Below, in pieces: positions 52,511-61,435 of a stretch of 64,000 bases of DNA. The notes beneath the pieces were generated by a model. The model was not told the DNA's origin and did no database searches. It saw only the letters and a list, made by a program, of their open reading frames with translations. The stretch comes from Mesorhizobium sp. M1C.F.Ca.ET.210.01.1.1 (GTDB taxonomy: Bacteria; Pseudomonadota; Alphaproteobacteria; Rhizobiales; Rhizobiaceae): contig NZ_SRUU01000007.1 in NCBI RefSeq assembly GCF_004791585.1, positions 62,001 through 126,000 on the forward strand, given 5' to 3'. Positions within the stretch are counted from its first letter, which is position 1. The number at the start of each line of letters is the position of its first letter. The translations under genes and the position numbers were made by a program.

Positions 52511-52722
52511 GAAGGCCTCTGTTGCGTTGCCGATTCCGGCCCTTATAGGGGACGCCGATGGGAGTGTCGATAAAGCACGCCAAACGCGTTCCGGTCATGC
52601 GCTCGGCCACAGTCGCGCCGCAAAGCTCACGCTTCACTCGCGCGCGTTTCGCCGTCATCCCGTCTGCGGCATGCCGTTGCGCTGGCCCGAATTGCGGTAT
52701 ATCGGCATCGCGAAGAACGAAG

Positions 52723-52742
52723 GGCGCCGGATTTCCGGCGCC
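52723..52742 (+). other. Perfect hairpin in the hldE leader
   Basis: GGCGCCGGA (52723-52731) and TCCGGCGCC (52734-52742), nine-base stem, two-base centre, 44 bases before the hldE ATG. No T run, so not a terminator; role unknown. Confidence 0.4.
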
Positions 52743-52785
52743 GCAACCCTGATCAAGACCAGCCTTTTCGGCGTGTGCCAGTGAG

Positions 52786-54276
52786 ATGATCAAGCAGCAT
52801 CTGCCTTCTTCGGAACCCTTGCATCGCACCATCGCCCGCTTCGGCGAGGTCACCGTGCTGGTGGTCGGCGACTTCATCCTCGACCGCTTCGTCAGCGGCG
52901 TCATCGAGCGGATCTCGCCGGAAGCGCCGATCCCGGTGCTGCACGGGCGGGGCGAGATGCTGGCCATGGGCGGCGCCGGCAATGTCGTCTCCAACATCGT
53001 GTCGCTGGGCGGCGCCGCGATCCCGGTGGCGGTGATCGGCGCCGACAAGGCCGGCGACGATCTCCTGCGCATGCTCGGCGATCTCGGCGCCGATACGGAC
53101 GGCTTGGTGCAGCGGCAAGACCGCATGACCTCGTCGAAAAGCCGCTTCAGCGCGCTCAACCAGCAGGTGCTGCGCTTCGACGAAGAGGAGATCAAACCGC
53201 TGGCCCGCAGCGAGCGGGCGATGCTCATCGAGCACTTCCAGGCAGCGCTTGCGCGCGCCGACATCGTCATCTTGTCCGATTACGGCAAGGGCGTCCTGCT
53301 CGATGGTGTGGCGGCCGAGTTGATCGCGATCTGCCGCGACGCCGGAAAGCCGGTCCTGGTCGATCCGAAGGGCCGCGACTATGCGCGCTATGGCGGAGCG
53401 ACGGCCGTCACCCCCAATCGCAAGGAGCTTGGCGAAGCGGTCGGACGCGCGGTGTTCGGCGACGACGAGATCGTGGCCGCGGCACGCGACCTGATTGCCG
53501 CGCATGATTTCGAGTTCATCGTCGCCACGCGCAGCGAAAAGGGCATGAGCGTCGTCACGGCGGAGGATGCCCGCCACATCTCGACGCAGGCGCGCGAGGT
53601 GTTCGACGTTTCCGGCGCCGGCGACACCGTCATCGCGACCTTCGCCCTGTCGCTGGCCGCGGGCGCGGACCGCGTGCAGGCCGCCACAATCGCCAACGCG
53701 GCCGGCGGCGTCGTGGTGGGAAAACGCGGCACGGCGCGGCTGAGCGTCGAGGAGCTTTCGGGCGCGCTGTTCCGCTCGCATGGGCCGGTTGTCCATCAGG
53801 ATGCCATTCTCGACGCCACTGCGGCGGCCAGGATGGTGGCGGCGTGGAAGGATGAGGGGCTGGCCGTCGGTTTCACCAATGGCTGCTTCGACATCCTGCA
53901 TGCCGGCCATGTCAGCCTTCTGCATGCCGCGCGCAGCCAATGCGACCGGCTGGTGCTCGGCCTCAACAGCGACGCCTCGGTGCGCCGGCTGAAAGGGCCG
54001 GGACGTCCGGTCAACGACCAGCATGACCGCGCCTGCGTGCTGGCAGCCCTTGCCTCAGTCGATGCGGTCGTCGTCTTCGAGGAGGACACGCCGCTCAAGC
54101 TGATCGAGACGCTCAAGCCCGACATCCTGGTCAAGGGCGCGGACTACACCATCGAGACCGTGGTCGGCGCCGACGTGGTGCAGAAGGCAGGCGGGCGCGT
54201 GGTGCTGGTCGACCTCGTCGCCGGCAAGAGCACGACCAACACCATCGGCAAGCTGCGTGCCGGCGGCCCGAATTGA
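52786..54276 (+). CDS. hldE: Bifunctional heptose-7-phosphate kinase / heptose-1-phosphate adenylyltransferase
   Basis: A 496-residue fusion: an N-terminal ribokinase-like kinase (about 1-330, with LAMGGAGNVVSNIVSLGGAA, LVDPKGRDYARYGG, DVSGAGDTVIATFALSLAAG) and a C-terminal nucleotidyltransferase (about 355-496, NGCFDILHAGHVSLLHAARS, VKGADYT). It phosphorylates D-glycero-D-manno-heptose 7-phosphate, then adenylylates the 1-phosphate after GmhB has acted. The next gene, gmhA, begins 8 bases past the stop. Confidence 0.95.
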   Translation: MIKQHLPSSEPLHRTIARFGEVTVLVVGDFILDRFVSGVIERISPEAPIPVLHGRGEMLAMGGAGNVVSNIVSLGGAAIPVAVIGADKAGDDLLRMLGDLGADTDGLVQRQDRMTSSKSRFSALNQQVLRFDEEEIKPLARSERAMLIEHFQAALARADIVILSDYGKGVLLDGVAAELIAICRDAGKPVLVDPKGRDYARYGGATAVTPNRKELGEAVGRAVFGDDEIVAAARDLIAAHDFEFIVATRSEKGMSVVTAEDARHISTQAREVFDVSGAGDTVIATFALSLAAGADRVQAATIANAAGGVVVGKRGTARLSVEELSGALFRSHGPVVHQDAILDATAAARMVAAWKDEGLAVGFTNGCFDILHAGHVSLLHAARSQCDRLVLGLNSDASVRRLKGPGRPVNDQHDRACVLAALASVDAVVVFEEDTPLKLIETLKPDILVKGADYTIETVVGADVVQKAGGRVVLVDLVAGKSTTNTIGKLRAGGPN

Positions 54277-54283
54277 GGATTTC

Positions 54284-54856
54284 ATGTCCGAATTGAACGA
54301 TTATCTGGTCCGCTCCGCGGCGGCGATCTCGGCGATGGTCGAGCGCGACCTTACCGGCGAGATGGAGCGCGCGGTGAACACGGTCGTGACGGCACTGTCG
54401 CAGGGCAAGGCGCTGCTGATCTGCGGCAATGGCGGCTCCGCGAGCGACGCCATCCACATCGCCGGCGAACTGGTCGGCCGGTTCCTCAAGGAGCGCAAGG
54501 CCTACAATGTCATCGCGCTGCCGGCCAACGCGGCGGTGCTGACCGCCTGGGGCAACGACTACGGGTTCGACACGGTCTTCTCGCGCCAGGTCGAGGCGCA
54601 TGGGTCTGAGGGCGCGGTGCTGCTCGCGATCTCGACCAGCGGCAATTCGCCGAGCATCCTTGCCGCCGCCGAGCAAGCGCGGGCCATGGGCATGACGGTG
54701 ATCAGCCTGACCGGCGACACCGGCGGCAAGTTGAAGCCGCTGACCGACATCCTGCTCAACGTGCCGTCGACCTCGACGCCGATCATCCAGCAGGGGCATT
54801 TGTGCCTCTACCACCATCTGTGCGAGGTGGTCGAAGCGCGTCTCAGCAATGGCTGA
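54284..54856 (+). CDS. gmhA: Sedoheptulose-7-phosphate isomerase
   Basis: A 190-residue SIS-domain isomerase that turns sedoheptulose 7-phosphate into D-glycero-D-manno-heptose 7-phosphate, the first step to ADP-heptose. Motifs: LLICGNGGSASDAIHIAGEL, LLAISTSGNSPSILAAAEQA and the C-terminal STPIIQQGHLCLYHHLCEVV. The ATG at 54284 follows GAGGA; it sits 8 bases from the hldE stop and overlaps gmhB by 8. Confidence 0.95.
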   Translation: MSELNDYLVRSAAAISAMVERDLTGEMERAVNTVVTALSQGKALLICGNGGSASDAIHIAGELVGRFLKERKAYNVIALPANAAVLTAWGNDYGFDTVFSRQVEAHGSEGAVLLAISTSGNSPSILAAAEQARAMGMTVISLTGDTGGKLKPLTDILLNVPSTSTPIIQQGHLCLYHHLCEVVEARLSNG

Positions 54857-55490
54857 GGGCAGTGCCGCCTTTCCGCTTGTAGAGCCCGGCCTGTGGGTCG
54901 AGCGGATTGGAGCAAGACCTTTTCCGTCCGGATTGCCGGCGCTGTTCCTCGACCGCGACGGCACGATCAATGTGGACACCGACTATCCCAGCGATCCGGC
55001 CGACATTGTGCTCAGGCCGCAGATGCTGTCGGCGATCGAAGCTGCCAACCGGGCCGGTATCCCTGTCATCGTGGTCACCAACCAGTCCGGCATCGCGCGC
55101 GGCTATTTCGGCTGGGATGCCTTCGGCCGCGTCAACCAGCGGGTGCTCGACCTGCTTGCCGAGAACGAAGCCACCGTCGACATGGTGCTTGCCTGCGCCT
55201 ACCACGAGGCCGGCTCGGGTCCTCTGGCGATTGCCGACCATCCGATGCGCAAGCCTAACCCGGGCATGCTGGTCGAGGCGGCGCGTCGCCTTGACGTCGA
55301 TCTCAAGCGATCGCTGATCGTCGGTGACAAGCCGGCAGATATGGAGGCTGGGCAGCGCGCCGGCCTCGAGCGTGGGTGGCTTGTCGATGGCGAAGCCGCA
55401 GCGATGGGCGGGCTTTCGGTCTTGCCGCTTTGCGATGCACGAGACCTGGAAGCCCTGCTCACCGCAATACGATCGCTCCGATCGCGTTGA
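54849..55490 (+). CDS. gmhB: D-glycero-beta-D-manno-heptose 1,7-bisphosphate 7-phosphatase
   Basis: A 213-residue HAD-superfamily phosphatase. LFLDRDGTINVDTDYP carries the nucleophile Asp, VIVVTNQSGIARGYFG the second motif, KPNPGM the Lys and SLIVGDKPADMEAG the acidic motif. It removes the 7-phosphate before HldE adenylylation. The start overlaps the gmhA stop by 8 bases. Standard length. Confidence 0.95.
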   Translation: MAEGSAAFPLVEPGLWVERIGARPFPSGLPALFLDRDGTINVDTDYPSDPADIVLRPQMLSAIEAANRAGIPVIVVTNQSGIARGYFGWDAFGRVNQRVLDLLAENEATVDMVLACAYHEAGSGPLAIADHPMRKPNPGMLVEAARRLDVDLKRSLIVGDKPADMEAGQRAGLERGWLVDGEAAAMGGLSVLPLCDARDLEALLTAIRSLRSR

Positions 55491-55547
55491 TTCAAAATTG
55501 AACGCCAAATCACTGTTTTTCCAGCGGCTTCATCGGAAGCCGGCGCA

Positions 55548-56024
55548 TCAAGCCGGAAAGGCGACCAACCCTTCGTCCTTGACCCGGCGGATGGTCAGCG
55601 CGGTCCGCACTGTGTCGACGTTGGGGGCCGAGGCGAGCTCCTCGATGACGAAGGTCTGGAAGGTACCGAGATCGCTCGCGACGCAATGCAGCAGGAAATC
55701 GGACTCGCCTGAAACCATCCAGGCGTCGCGCACGATCGGCCAGCCGCGCGTGCGCTCGGCGAAGGTCTTGAGTTCGGCATCGGCCTGATGGTGCAGGCCG
55801 ATGAGGCAGAAGGCGACGACATCCATGCCGAGAGCCGGCGCGTTGAGCAGCGCCCGGTAGCCGCGGATGATGCCGGCCTCTTCCAGCCGCCTGACGCGGC
55901 GCAGGCAAGGCGGAGCCGAGATGCCGACCCGGTTGGACAGCTCGACATTGGTCATGCGGCCGTCATTTTGAAGCTCGCGCAGGATCTTCCAGTCGATGGC
56001 GTCGAGATCGGCTTTGAGCGGCAT
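55548..56024 (-). CDS. Lrp/AsnC-family transcriptional regulator
   Basis: A 158-residue Lrp-type protein: N-terminal HTH (DAIDWKILRELQNDGRMTNV, ELSNRVGISAPPCLRRVRRL) and C-terminal RAM domain (MDVVAFCLIGLHHQADAELK, SGESDFLLHCVASDLGTF). It is divergent from trxB, 222 bases apart, and probably controls it or itself. Effector amino acid unknown. Confidence 0.93.
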   Translation of the reverse strand: MPLKADLDAIDWKILRELQNDGRMTNVELSNRVGISAPPCLRRVRRLEEAGIIRGYRALLNAPALGMDVVAFCLIGLHHQADAELKTFAERTRGWPIVRDAWMVSGESDFLLHCVASDLGTFQTFVIEELASAPNVDTVRTALTIRRVKDEGLVAFPA

Positions 56025-56246
56025 GATCGGCTTTCGCGCAAGAATCTTTCGCGATTTTGTAATTTGGTTTCGCGCGGGAGGCCATCCCTTTGCGATGATT
56101 TTTCTGCCTCGAGGCGGCGATATGGTCCTTTATGCCGTGCCACGAAGCTTTCCGGGGACTAAAGCCAACTTGCCTTGCTGGCTTGGCGGGCAACACTTAC
56201 ATTACCGGCGACAAACCACGGCCTAGAGCCGCAGGGGACTTTTTTG

Positions 56247-57221
56247 ATGACCACCAAACACGCGCCCGTTCTCATCATCGGCTCCGGCCCGGCCGGCTAT
56301 ACGGCGGCGATCTATGCCGCCCGCGCCATGCTGAAGCCGATGCTCGTCGCCGGCCTGCAGCAGGGCGGCCAGTTGATGATCACCACCGACGTCGAAAACT
56401 ATCCGGGCTTTGCCGATCCTATCCAGGGTCCCTGGCTGATGGAGCAGATGCTCAAGCAGGCCGAGCATGTCGGCACCGACATCGTCAACGACATCATCAC
56501 CGAGGTCGACCTCAATGTGCGGCCGTTCCGCGCCACGGGCGATTCCGGCACCGTCTACACCGCGGACGCCTTGATCATCGCCACCGGCGCGCAGGCCAAG
56601 TGGCTGGGCATTCCCTCGGAGCAGACCTTCATGGGCTTCGGTGTCTCGGCCTGCGCCACCTGCGACGGCTTCTTCTATCGTGGCAAGGATGTCGCGGTGG
56701 TCGGCGGCGGCAATTCGGCGGTCGAGGAGGCGCTCTACCTCGCCAACCTCGCCAAGAGCGTCACTGTCATTCACCGGCGCAGCGATTTCCGCGCCGAGCG
56801 CATCCTGCGCGAGCGGCTGTTCAAGAAGGACAATGTCCGCGTGATCTGGGACACGGTCGTCGACGAGATCACCGGCCAGCCGGGCAAGGCGCCGCTGCCG
56901 CCGTCGGTCGAGGGGCTGAAGCTGCGCAATGTGGCGACCGGAGAGGTGTCGCGGCTGAAGGTCGACGGCGTTTTCGTGGCCATCGGCCATGCGCCGGCGG
57001 TCGAGCTCTTCGCCGGCAAGCTCAAGCAAAAGCCGAACGGCTATCTGTGGACGGCGCCCGATTCGACGCGCACCGACGTTCCCGGCGTCTTTGCCGCCGG
57101 CGACGTCACCGACGACATCTACCGGCAGGCGGTGACAGCGGCGGGGCTCGGTTGCATGGCCGCGCTCGAGGCGGAGAAATATCTGGCCGGGATCGAAGTC
57201 CACCGCGAAGCAGCGGAGTAA
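56247..57221 (+). CDS. trxB: Thioredoxin-disulfide reductase
   Basis: A 324-residue NADPH- and FAD-dependent flavoenzyme that reduces thioredoxin. FAD loop VLIIGSGPAGYTAAIYAARA, active-site CATC (Cys136, Cys139), NADPH loop VVGGGNSAVEEALYLANLA, and GVFAAGDVTDDIYRQAVTAA at the C-terminus. The ATG at 56247 begins the conserved N-terminus; a longer frame has non-family sequence. It precedes the LsrB-like regulator. Confidence 0.95.
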   Translation: MTTKHAPVLIIGSGPAGYTAAIYAARAMLKPMLVAGLQQGGQLMITTDVENYPGFADPIQGPWLMEQMLKQAEHVGTDIVNDIITEVDLNVRPFRATGDSGTVYTADALIIATGAQAKWLGIPSEQTFMGFGVSACATCDGFFYRGKDVAVVGGGNSAVEEALYLANLAKSVTVIHRRSDFRAERILRERLFKKDNVRVIWDTVVDEITGQPGKAPLPPSVEGLKLRNVATGEVSRLKVDGVFVAIGHAPAVELFAGKLKQKPNGYLWTAPDSTRTDVPGVFAAGDVTDDIYRQAVTAAGLGCMAALEAEKYLAGIEVHREAAE

Positions 57222-57293
57222 TCGATCGGCTGAAGAACGCCGTTTAAAAGCCTGATTTTTCATTCAGACGCCAAAGGCAACACGAGGGGAATC

Positions 57294-58190
57294 ATGGCGC
57301 TGGACTGGGACAAGCTACGCGTGTTTCACGCTGCGGCGGAGGCTGGATCGTTCACCCACGCCGCCGAGACATTGCACCTGTCGCAATCGGCGATATCGCG
57401 GCAGGTCAGCGCGCTGGAGCATGACGTCGGCGTGGCGCTGTTCCACCGCCACGCGCGCGGCCTCGTGCTGACCGAGCAGGGCGAGATGCTGTTCCGCACG
57501 GCGCATGACGTGCTGATGAAGCTGGAGACGATCAAGTCGCGGCTGACCGAGACCAAGGATCGCCCCTCCGGTGTGCTCAGGGTGACGACGACGGTGGGCT
57601 TGGGCGCCGGCTGGCTGACCGAGCGCGTGCAGGAATTCATCGAGCTTTATCCGGAGATCAGCCTGCAGCTCATCCTCGCCAACGAGGAACTCGACCTGAC
57701 CATGCGCCAGGCCGACTGCGCCATTCGCCTCAGGCAACCGCAGCAGCCGGATCTCATCCAGCGCCGGCTGTTCACCGTGCACTTCCATCTCTACGCGTCC
57801 CCTTCCTATGTGGCGAAGTTCGGCAAGCCGGCCTCTATCGCGGAACTGAGGAACCACCGGATCGTCACCTTCGGCGTGCCGGTGCCCTCGCATCTATCGG
57901 AGCTGAACTGGCTGGAGACGGTCGGGGATTTCGAGGGCGGGCAAAGGGTGCCGACGCTGCAGATCAACGACATTCTGTCGATCAAGCGCGCGGTCCAGGG
58001 CGGCGCGGGCATCGCCATGCTGCCCGACTACGTGATCAACAAGGACTCCAACCTGGTGCAGTTGCTGCCCGAGACCGAAGTGCCGTCCTTCGACACTTAC
58101 TTCGCCTATCCGGACGCGATGAAGAACCAGGCGAAATTGCACGTCTTTCGTGACTTCATCATCGCCAAGGCCCGCAGCTGGTCCTATTAG
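57294..58190 (+). CDS. lsrB: LysR-family regulator, LsrB/VtlR-like
   Basis: A 298-residue LysR regulator. N-terminal HTH MALDWDKLRVFHAAAEAGSF and SQSAISRQVSALEHDVGVAL; effector domain from about 90, with GAGIAMLPDYVINKDSNLVQ near the C-terminus. The location directly after trxB and beside tandem AbcR-like RNAs matches LsrB of Sinorhizobium and Agrobacterium and VtlR of Brucella, which act on abcR transcription, oxidative stress and host colonisation. Symbol rests on this synteny. Confidence 0.85.
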   Translation: MALDWDKLRVFHAAAEAGSFTHAAETLHLSQSAISRQVSALEHDVGVALFHRHARGLVLTEQGEMLFRTAHDVLMKLETIKSRLTETKDRPSGVLRVTTTVGLGAGWLTERVQEFIELYPEISLQLILANEELDLTMRQADCAIRLRQPQQPDLIQRRLFTVHFHLYASPSYVAKFGKPASIAELRNHRIVTFGVPVPSHLSELNWLETVGDFEGGQRVPTLQINDILSIKRAVQGGAGIAMLPDYVINKDSNLVQLLPETEVPSFDTYFAYPDAMKNQAKLHVFRDFIIAKARSWSY

Positions 58191-58218
58191 GCCTGAATCT
58201 CGATAGCTCGACTGCGGC

Positions 58219-58716
58219 TTACCCTCGCCACGGTGTCAGCCGCGGCAGCCAGCCGGGAACGGCGCGGCGGTAGGTTTCGTATTCGGTGCCATAGCGGCGG
58301 GCGAGCGTCGGCTCTTCGTAGACTTTCACGAAGGAGATCATCGCCGCCGCGGCGATCAGGCCGTAGACGAGGACCGCCCAGCTCGAAAAGATGAGCACCT
58401 GGCCGAGGATGATCGACAGCACCGCCACATACATGGGGTTGCGCACATGGCGATAGACGCCGCCAACAACGAGCTTCTCGGTTGGCGCAACGGGGGCGGG
58501 CGTGCCCAGTCCCTCCAGGGCGAAGCGAGCGAAGGCGTGAAGCAGGACGCCTGCCGCCGCGACCACCAGGATCGAGCCCAGGGGCACGAAACCCGGCACC
58601 GTCGACAGCGGTATGCGATAATGGTCGCTTAGCAGCCAGGGTATCAGCCCCGCGACCACGCCAGGTGCGGCAACAAGGAATAGCGCGCTGCCGGCAATTG
58701 CCGAAAAAGTTCGCAT
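58219..58716 (-). CDS. Isoprenylcysteine carboxyl methyltransferase-like membrane protein
   Basis: A 165-residue membrane protein of the ICMT/PEMT type with about four segments (SALFLVAAPGVVAGLIPWLL, ILVVAAAGVLLHAFARFALE, VAVLSIILGQVLIFSSWAVL). The C-terminal motif GGVYRHVRNPMYVAVLSII binds S-adenosylmethionine, and YRRAVPGWLPR closes the family signature. Substrate unknown. ATG at 58714-58716 with GGAGAG before it. It converges with the lsrB-like gene, 29 bases apart. Confidence 0.82.
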   Translation of the reverse strand: MRTFSAIAGSALFLVAAPGVVAGLIPWLLSDHYRIPLSTVPGFVPLGSILVVAAAGVLLHAFARFALEGLGTPAPVAPTEKLVVGGVYRHVRNPMYVAVLSIILGQVLIFSSWAVLVYGLIAAAAMISFVKVYEEPTLARRYGTEYETYRRAVPGWLPRLTPWRG

Positions 58717-58971
58717 CAGGCTCTCCTGCCGCAAAAATAAACGCGGGCTGCCCGAATCCACATCATTTACAATTCTGCGTATTTCCGGCCCGCATCGGCC
58801 CATTTCGCATATCAGCAATCGCTTCTGGCTCGGAAAGACCCAGGATTTCGGCCATTTTTCCTGGTCCTATCGGTCCCTGGAATAGGTTGGACCACAGCCT
58901 GCATGTTTTTGCATGCGTGTGTTGCAAAATAGATGCTTGTTTCTTGGGCATGATGAGCACATATATAGTTC

Positions 58972-59086
58972 ATCTCCTGGGCGCGTTCTCCTCCCATTAG
59001 CGCCCTCGAGTGTTCCCCTCTGGAGGTTAGCCCTAATCGGCACTTCCAATCAAACTCAGCCGGATCTTTATTGATCCGGCTTTTTT
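58972..59086 (+). ncRNA. AbcR-like (alpha-r15 family) small RNA, first copy
   Basis: A TATATAG box at 58962-58968 would start transcription near 58975. The first hairpin GGGCGC/GCGCCC (58979-58984, 59000-59005) exposes GTTCTCCTCCCATTA, an anti-ribosome-site loop. CCCCTCTGGAGG follows, then an intrinsic terminator AGCCGGATC/GATCCGGCT (59058-59066, 59073-59081) with TTTTTT. About 112 bases, the size of AbcR RNAs. The place, beside the lsrB-like gene, matches AbcR1/AbcR2 of Sinorhizobium and Brucella, which lower translation of ABC-transporter mRNAs with Hfq. Sequence identity to AbcR was not tested. Confidence 0.7.
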
Positions 59087-59249
59087 GTTGCCCACAGATC
59101 ACGCCGATACCGGAAATGCGTGCGCGAAAGCCACGTAACAGTGACATGTAACATCGGGTAACATGTCGCGGACGCTCTCTATCGATTAAGCAGATCATAG
59201 GACGCGGTTGGTCGGTTCGGGAGATGGGGGCATCACTCGGACAGGCCGG

Positions 59250-59362
59250 GCTCAGGCAGCTACCGCGTCCGAACCATTTTGTAATGCGGCGGACCTGCCG
59301 TACCTCCCAGGAGACGGTCCGCAATTAGAAACGGCGTCCGGAAGATCCGGGCGCCGTTTTTT
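59250..59362 (+). ncRNA. Second small RNA candidate, possible AbcR2-like copy
   Basis: A hairpin GCGGACC/GGTCCGC (59289-59295, 59316-59322) exposes a TACCTCCC loop (an anti-ribosome-site motif again), followed by an intrinsic terminator ACGGCG-T-CCGGA / TCCGG-G-CGCCGT (59331-59357) and T run to 59362. I could not find a clear promoter, so the 5' end is a guess. It lies 160 bases after the first copy, the tandem layout of AbcR1 and AbcR2. Confidence 0.5.
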
Positions 59363-59383
59363 CGTATCATCGAGCAAAGTCGG

Positions 59384-61435
59384 TCAGGCGGCCTTGCCGT
59401 TGGCGTTCATCGCCTCGTCGGCAAGGCGGCCGGTCAGCTCGGCCATATGGTCGAAGGCGGCCTTGTAGCTGGCGACGCCTGCCGTCGCCGAGCGCAGCTC
59501 GATGATCAGGTCGCCGATCTCGGCCTGAGGCATGGTCGCCTCGACCACGTCCCAGCCCGGCCAGCCGGGTCGCGCGTCATAGCCGAGGATCTGGCCGCGC
59601 CGCTGCGGGATCAGCGCGATGATCTTCGAGGTTGCATCCGACGGCGTGACGATCTCGACCTTCATGATCGGCTCCAGCAGGACCGGCGAACAGGCCGCCA
59701 TACCCTCTTTCATCGCCAGCTTCGCCGCCATCTGAAAGGCCATGTCGGAGGAGTCGACCGCATGGTAGGAACCGTCCGAGAGATTGACGGCGACGTCGAC
59801 CACCGGGAAGCCGAGCGGACCATTCTTCAGATAGTCGCGAACGCCCGTCTCCACCGACTGGATGTAGGTCTTGGGCACGACACCGCCGGTGATGGTGTCG
59901 GTGAACTGGAAGCCCGAGCCGCGCGGCAGCGGCTTGATCTCGATCACCACGTCGCCGAACTGGCCGTGGCCGCCGGACTGTTTCTTGTGGCGGCCGCGCT
60001 GCTGCGCGGATTTACGGATCGTTTCGCGATAAGGCACCGCCGGCGAATGGCCTTCGATCGGAATCTGGTTCTTGCCCTCCAGGCGCTCGCGCACAACGCG
60101 AAGATGCATTTCGCCATGCCCCGACAACACGGTTTCGGCGGAGTCCTGGTTGTGGCGCAGGCTGAGCGAGGGGTCCTCCTCGGCAAGCCTCTGGATCGCC
60201 GCCGACATCTTGACCTCGTCCTTGCGCTCCTTGGGGCGCAGCGCGAAGGCAAACACCGGTTGCGGCGATTCCAACGTCACCAGAGGCTTGATGCCGCCCT
60301 TGGCCGAACTCAGCGTCTGGCCGGTCCTGACGTTGTCTAGCTTGCCGAGCGCGACGGTATCGCCAGCCTTGGCCGATGACAGCTTCAACTGGTCCTTGCC
60401 CAGCATCTTGTAGATGCCGGAGACCTTCGTCGAGTCGCCATTGGAGAGGAAAAGCTCGGCCGCATCGGCCAATTGGCCGGAGAGCACGCGCGACACAGAC
60501 AGCTTGCCGCCATGCGCGGTGTGGATGGTCTTCATCACCTGCACGACCGTCTGGCTGCCGTCGGGCGCGCCAAGTCGCTTGCGGGTCGCCTCGACGTCCG
60601 GCGCATCGTGGCGGATCGTCTTCAGCAGGCGCAGCACGCCGTTGCCTTTCTCCGCCGTGCCGATCAGAACCGGCGTCACCATGCCGGCGCGCAGGTCCGC
60701 GGCAAGGTCGTCGAAAATAGCGTCCTTCGGCGGTTCAATCTCCTCGAGCAACTGTTCCATCAACTGGTCGTCATGGTCGGCCAGGGTCTCCAGCATCGAG
60801 AAGCGCGCTTCAAGCTCGCGCGCCTTGTCGTCGTTCGGAATCTCGGCGACCTGGCTTTCGGCATATTCGCGGTAGACATAGGCCCGCTCGAGCGCGAGAT
60901 CGATGGAGCCGATGACGACGCCGTCCTTGCGCAGCGGGATCTGGCGCAGCAGCAGCGGCGCCGAGCTCGCCGGCTGCAGCATCTTCAGCGTCTCGCGCAC
61001 GCCGGCGATCGCCTTGTCCACCTTGTTGAGGAATAAGATGCGCGGCACGCCGAGATCGTCGAGCTTGCGCATGATGAGCTGGAGGGCCGGGATCTTCTTT
61101 TCGTCCGCTTCGGCCACGACCACCGCGACATCGCAGGCGGCAAGCACCGGCTCGGCCTCGAAGGCGAATTCGATGGAGCCGGGACAATCGACGAAGGTGA
61201 ACTGCTCGCCCATGAATTCCGTAGTGGCAAAGGTCGCCTCGACGCTCATGGCGTGGGCGCGGGCCTCTGGGGAGTGATCGGAAACTGTGTTGCCCGATGA
61301 TACGGGATTCTGGCGGGGAATGGCGCCCGTACGGGCGAGGATTGCTTCGAGAAGTGTCGTCTTACCGCTTGCGAAGGGACCGACTATGGCAATGCATTTC
61401 GGTCCCGTGCGTCGTCCTCCGGCGCGAGTACCCAT
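59384..61435 (-). CDS. EF-G-like GTPase, non-canonical G domain
   Basis: A 683-residue five-domain protein of the EF-G fold. The G1 loop is GPFASGKT (19-26) and the G4 motif NKVD (137-140), but the G3 motif is DCPGS (83-87) instead of DTPGH, so the usual catalytic His is replaced by Ser, and the RGITI switch motif is missing. Domains III-V (GHGEMHLRVVRERLE, GGHGQFGDVVIEIKPL, VDVAVNLSDGSYHAVDSSDM) look intact. It is a known side group of EF-G found in rhizobia. GGAGG precedes the ATG. Role in translation is unproven. Confidence 0.88.
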   Translation of the reverse strand: MGTRAGGRRTGPKCIAIVGPFASGKTTLLEAILARTGAIPRQNPVSSGNTVSDHSPEARAHAMSVEATFATTEFMGEQFTFVDCPGSIEFAFEAEPVLAACDVAVVVAEADEKKIPALQLIMRKLDDLGVPRILFLNKVDKAIAGVRETLKMLQPASSAPLLLRQIPLRKDGVVIGSIDLALERAYVYREYAESQVAEIPNDDKARELEARFSMLETLADHDDQLMEQLLEEIEPPKDAIFDDLAADLRAGMVTPVLIGTAEKGNGVLRLLKTIRHDAPDVEATRKRLGAPDGSQTVVQVMKTIHTAHGGKLSVSRVLSGQLADAAELFLSNGDSTKVSGIYKMLGKDQLKLSSAKAGDTVALGKLDNVRTGQTLSSAKGGIKPLVTLESPQPVFAFALRPKERKDEVKMSAAIQRLAEEDPSLSLRHNQDSAETVLSGHGEMHLRVVRERLEGKNQIPIEGHSPAVPYRETIRKSAQQRGRHKKQSGGHGQFGDVVIEIKPLPRGSGFQFTDTITGGVVPKTYIQSVETGVRDYLKNGPLGFPVVDVAVNLSDGSYHAVDSSDMAFQMAAKLAMKEGMAACSPVLLEPIMKVEIVTPSDATSKIIALIPQRRGQILGYDARPGWPGWDVVEATMPQAEIGDLIIELRSATAGVASYKAAFDHMAELTGRLADEAMNANGKAA

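Noticed and set aside
52558..52752. A 64-codon plus-strand frame in the hldD/hldE divergent space
   Set aside because: Starts within the leader, no ribosome site, arginine-rich, no family resemblance.
59100..59170. GACATGTAAC...GTAACATGTC repeat as a promoter or operator of the second small RNA
   Set aside because: The symmetry is imperfect and no -35/-10 pair with correct spacing is visible; kept only as unexplained sequence.
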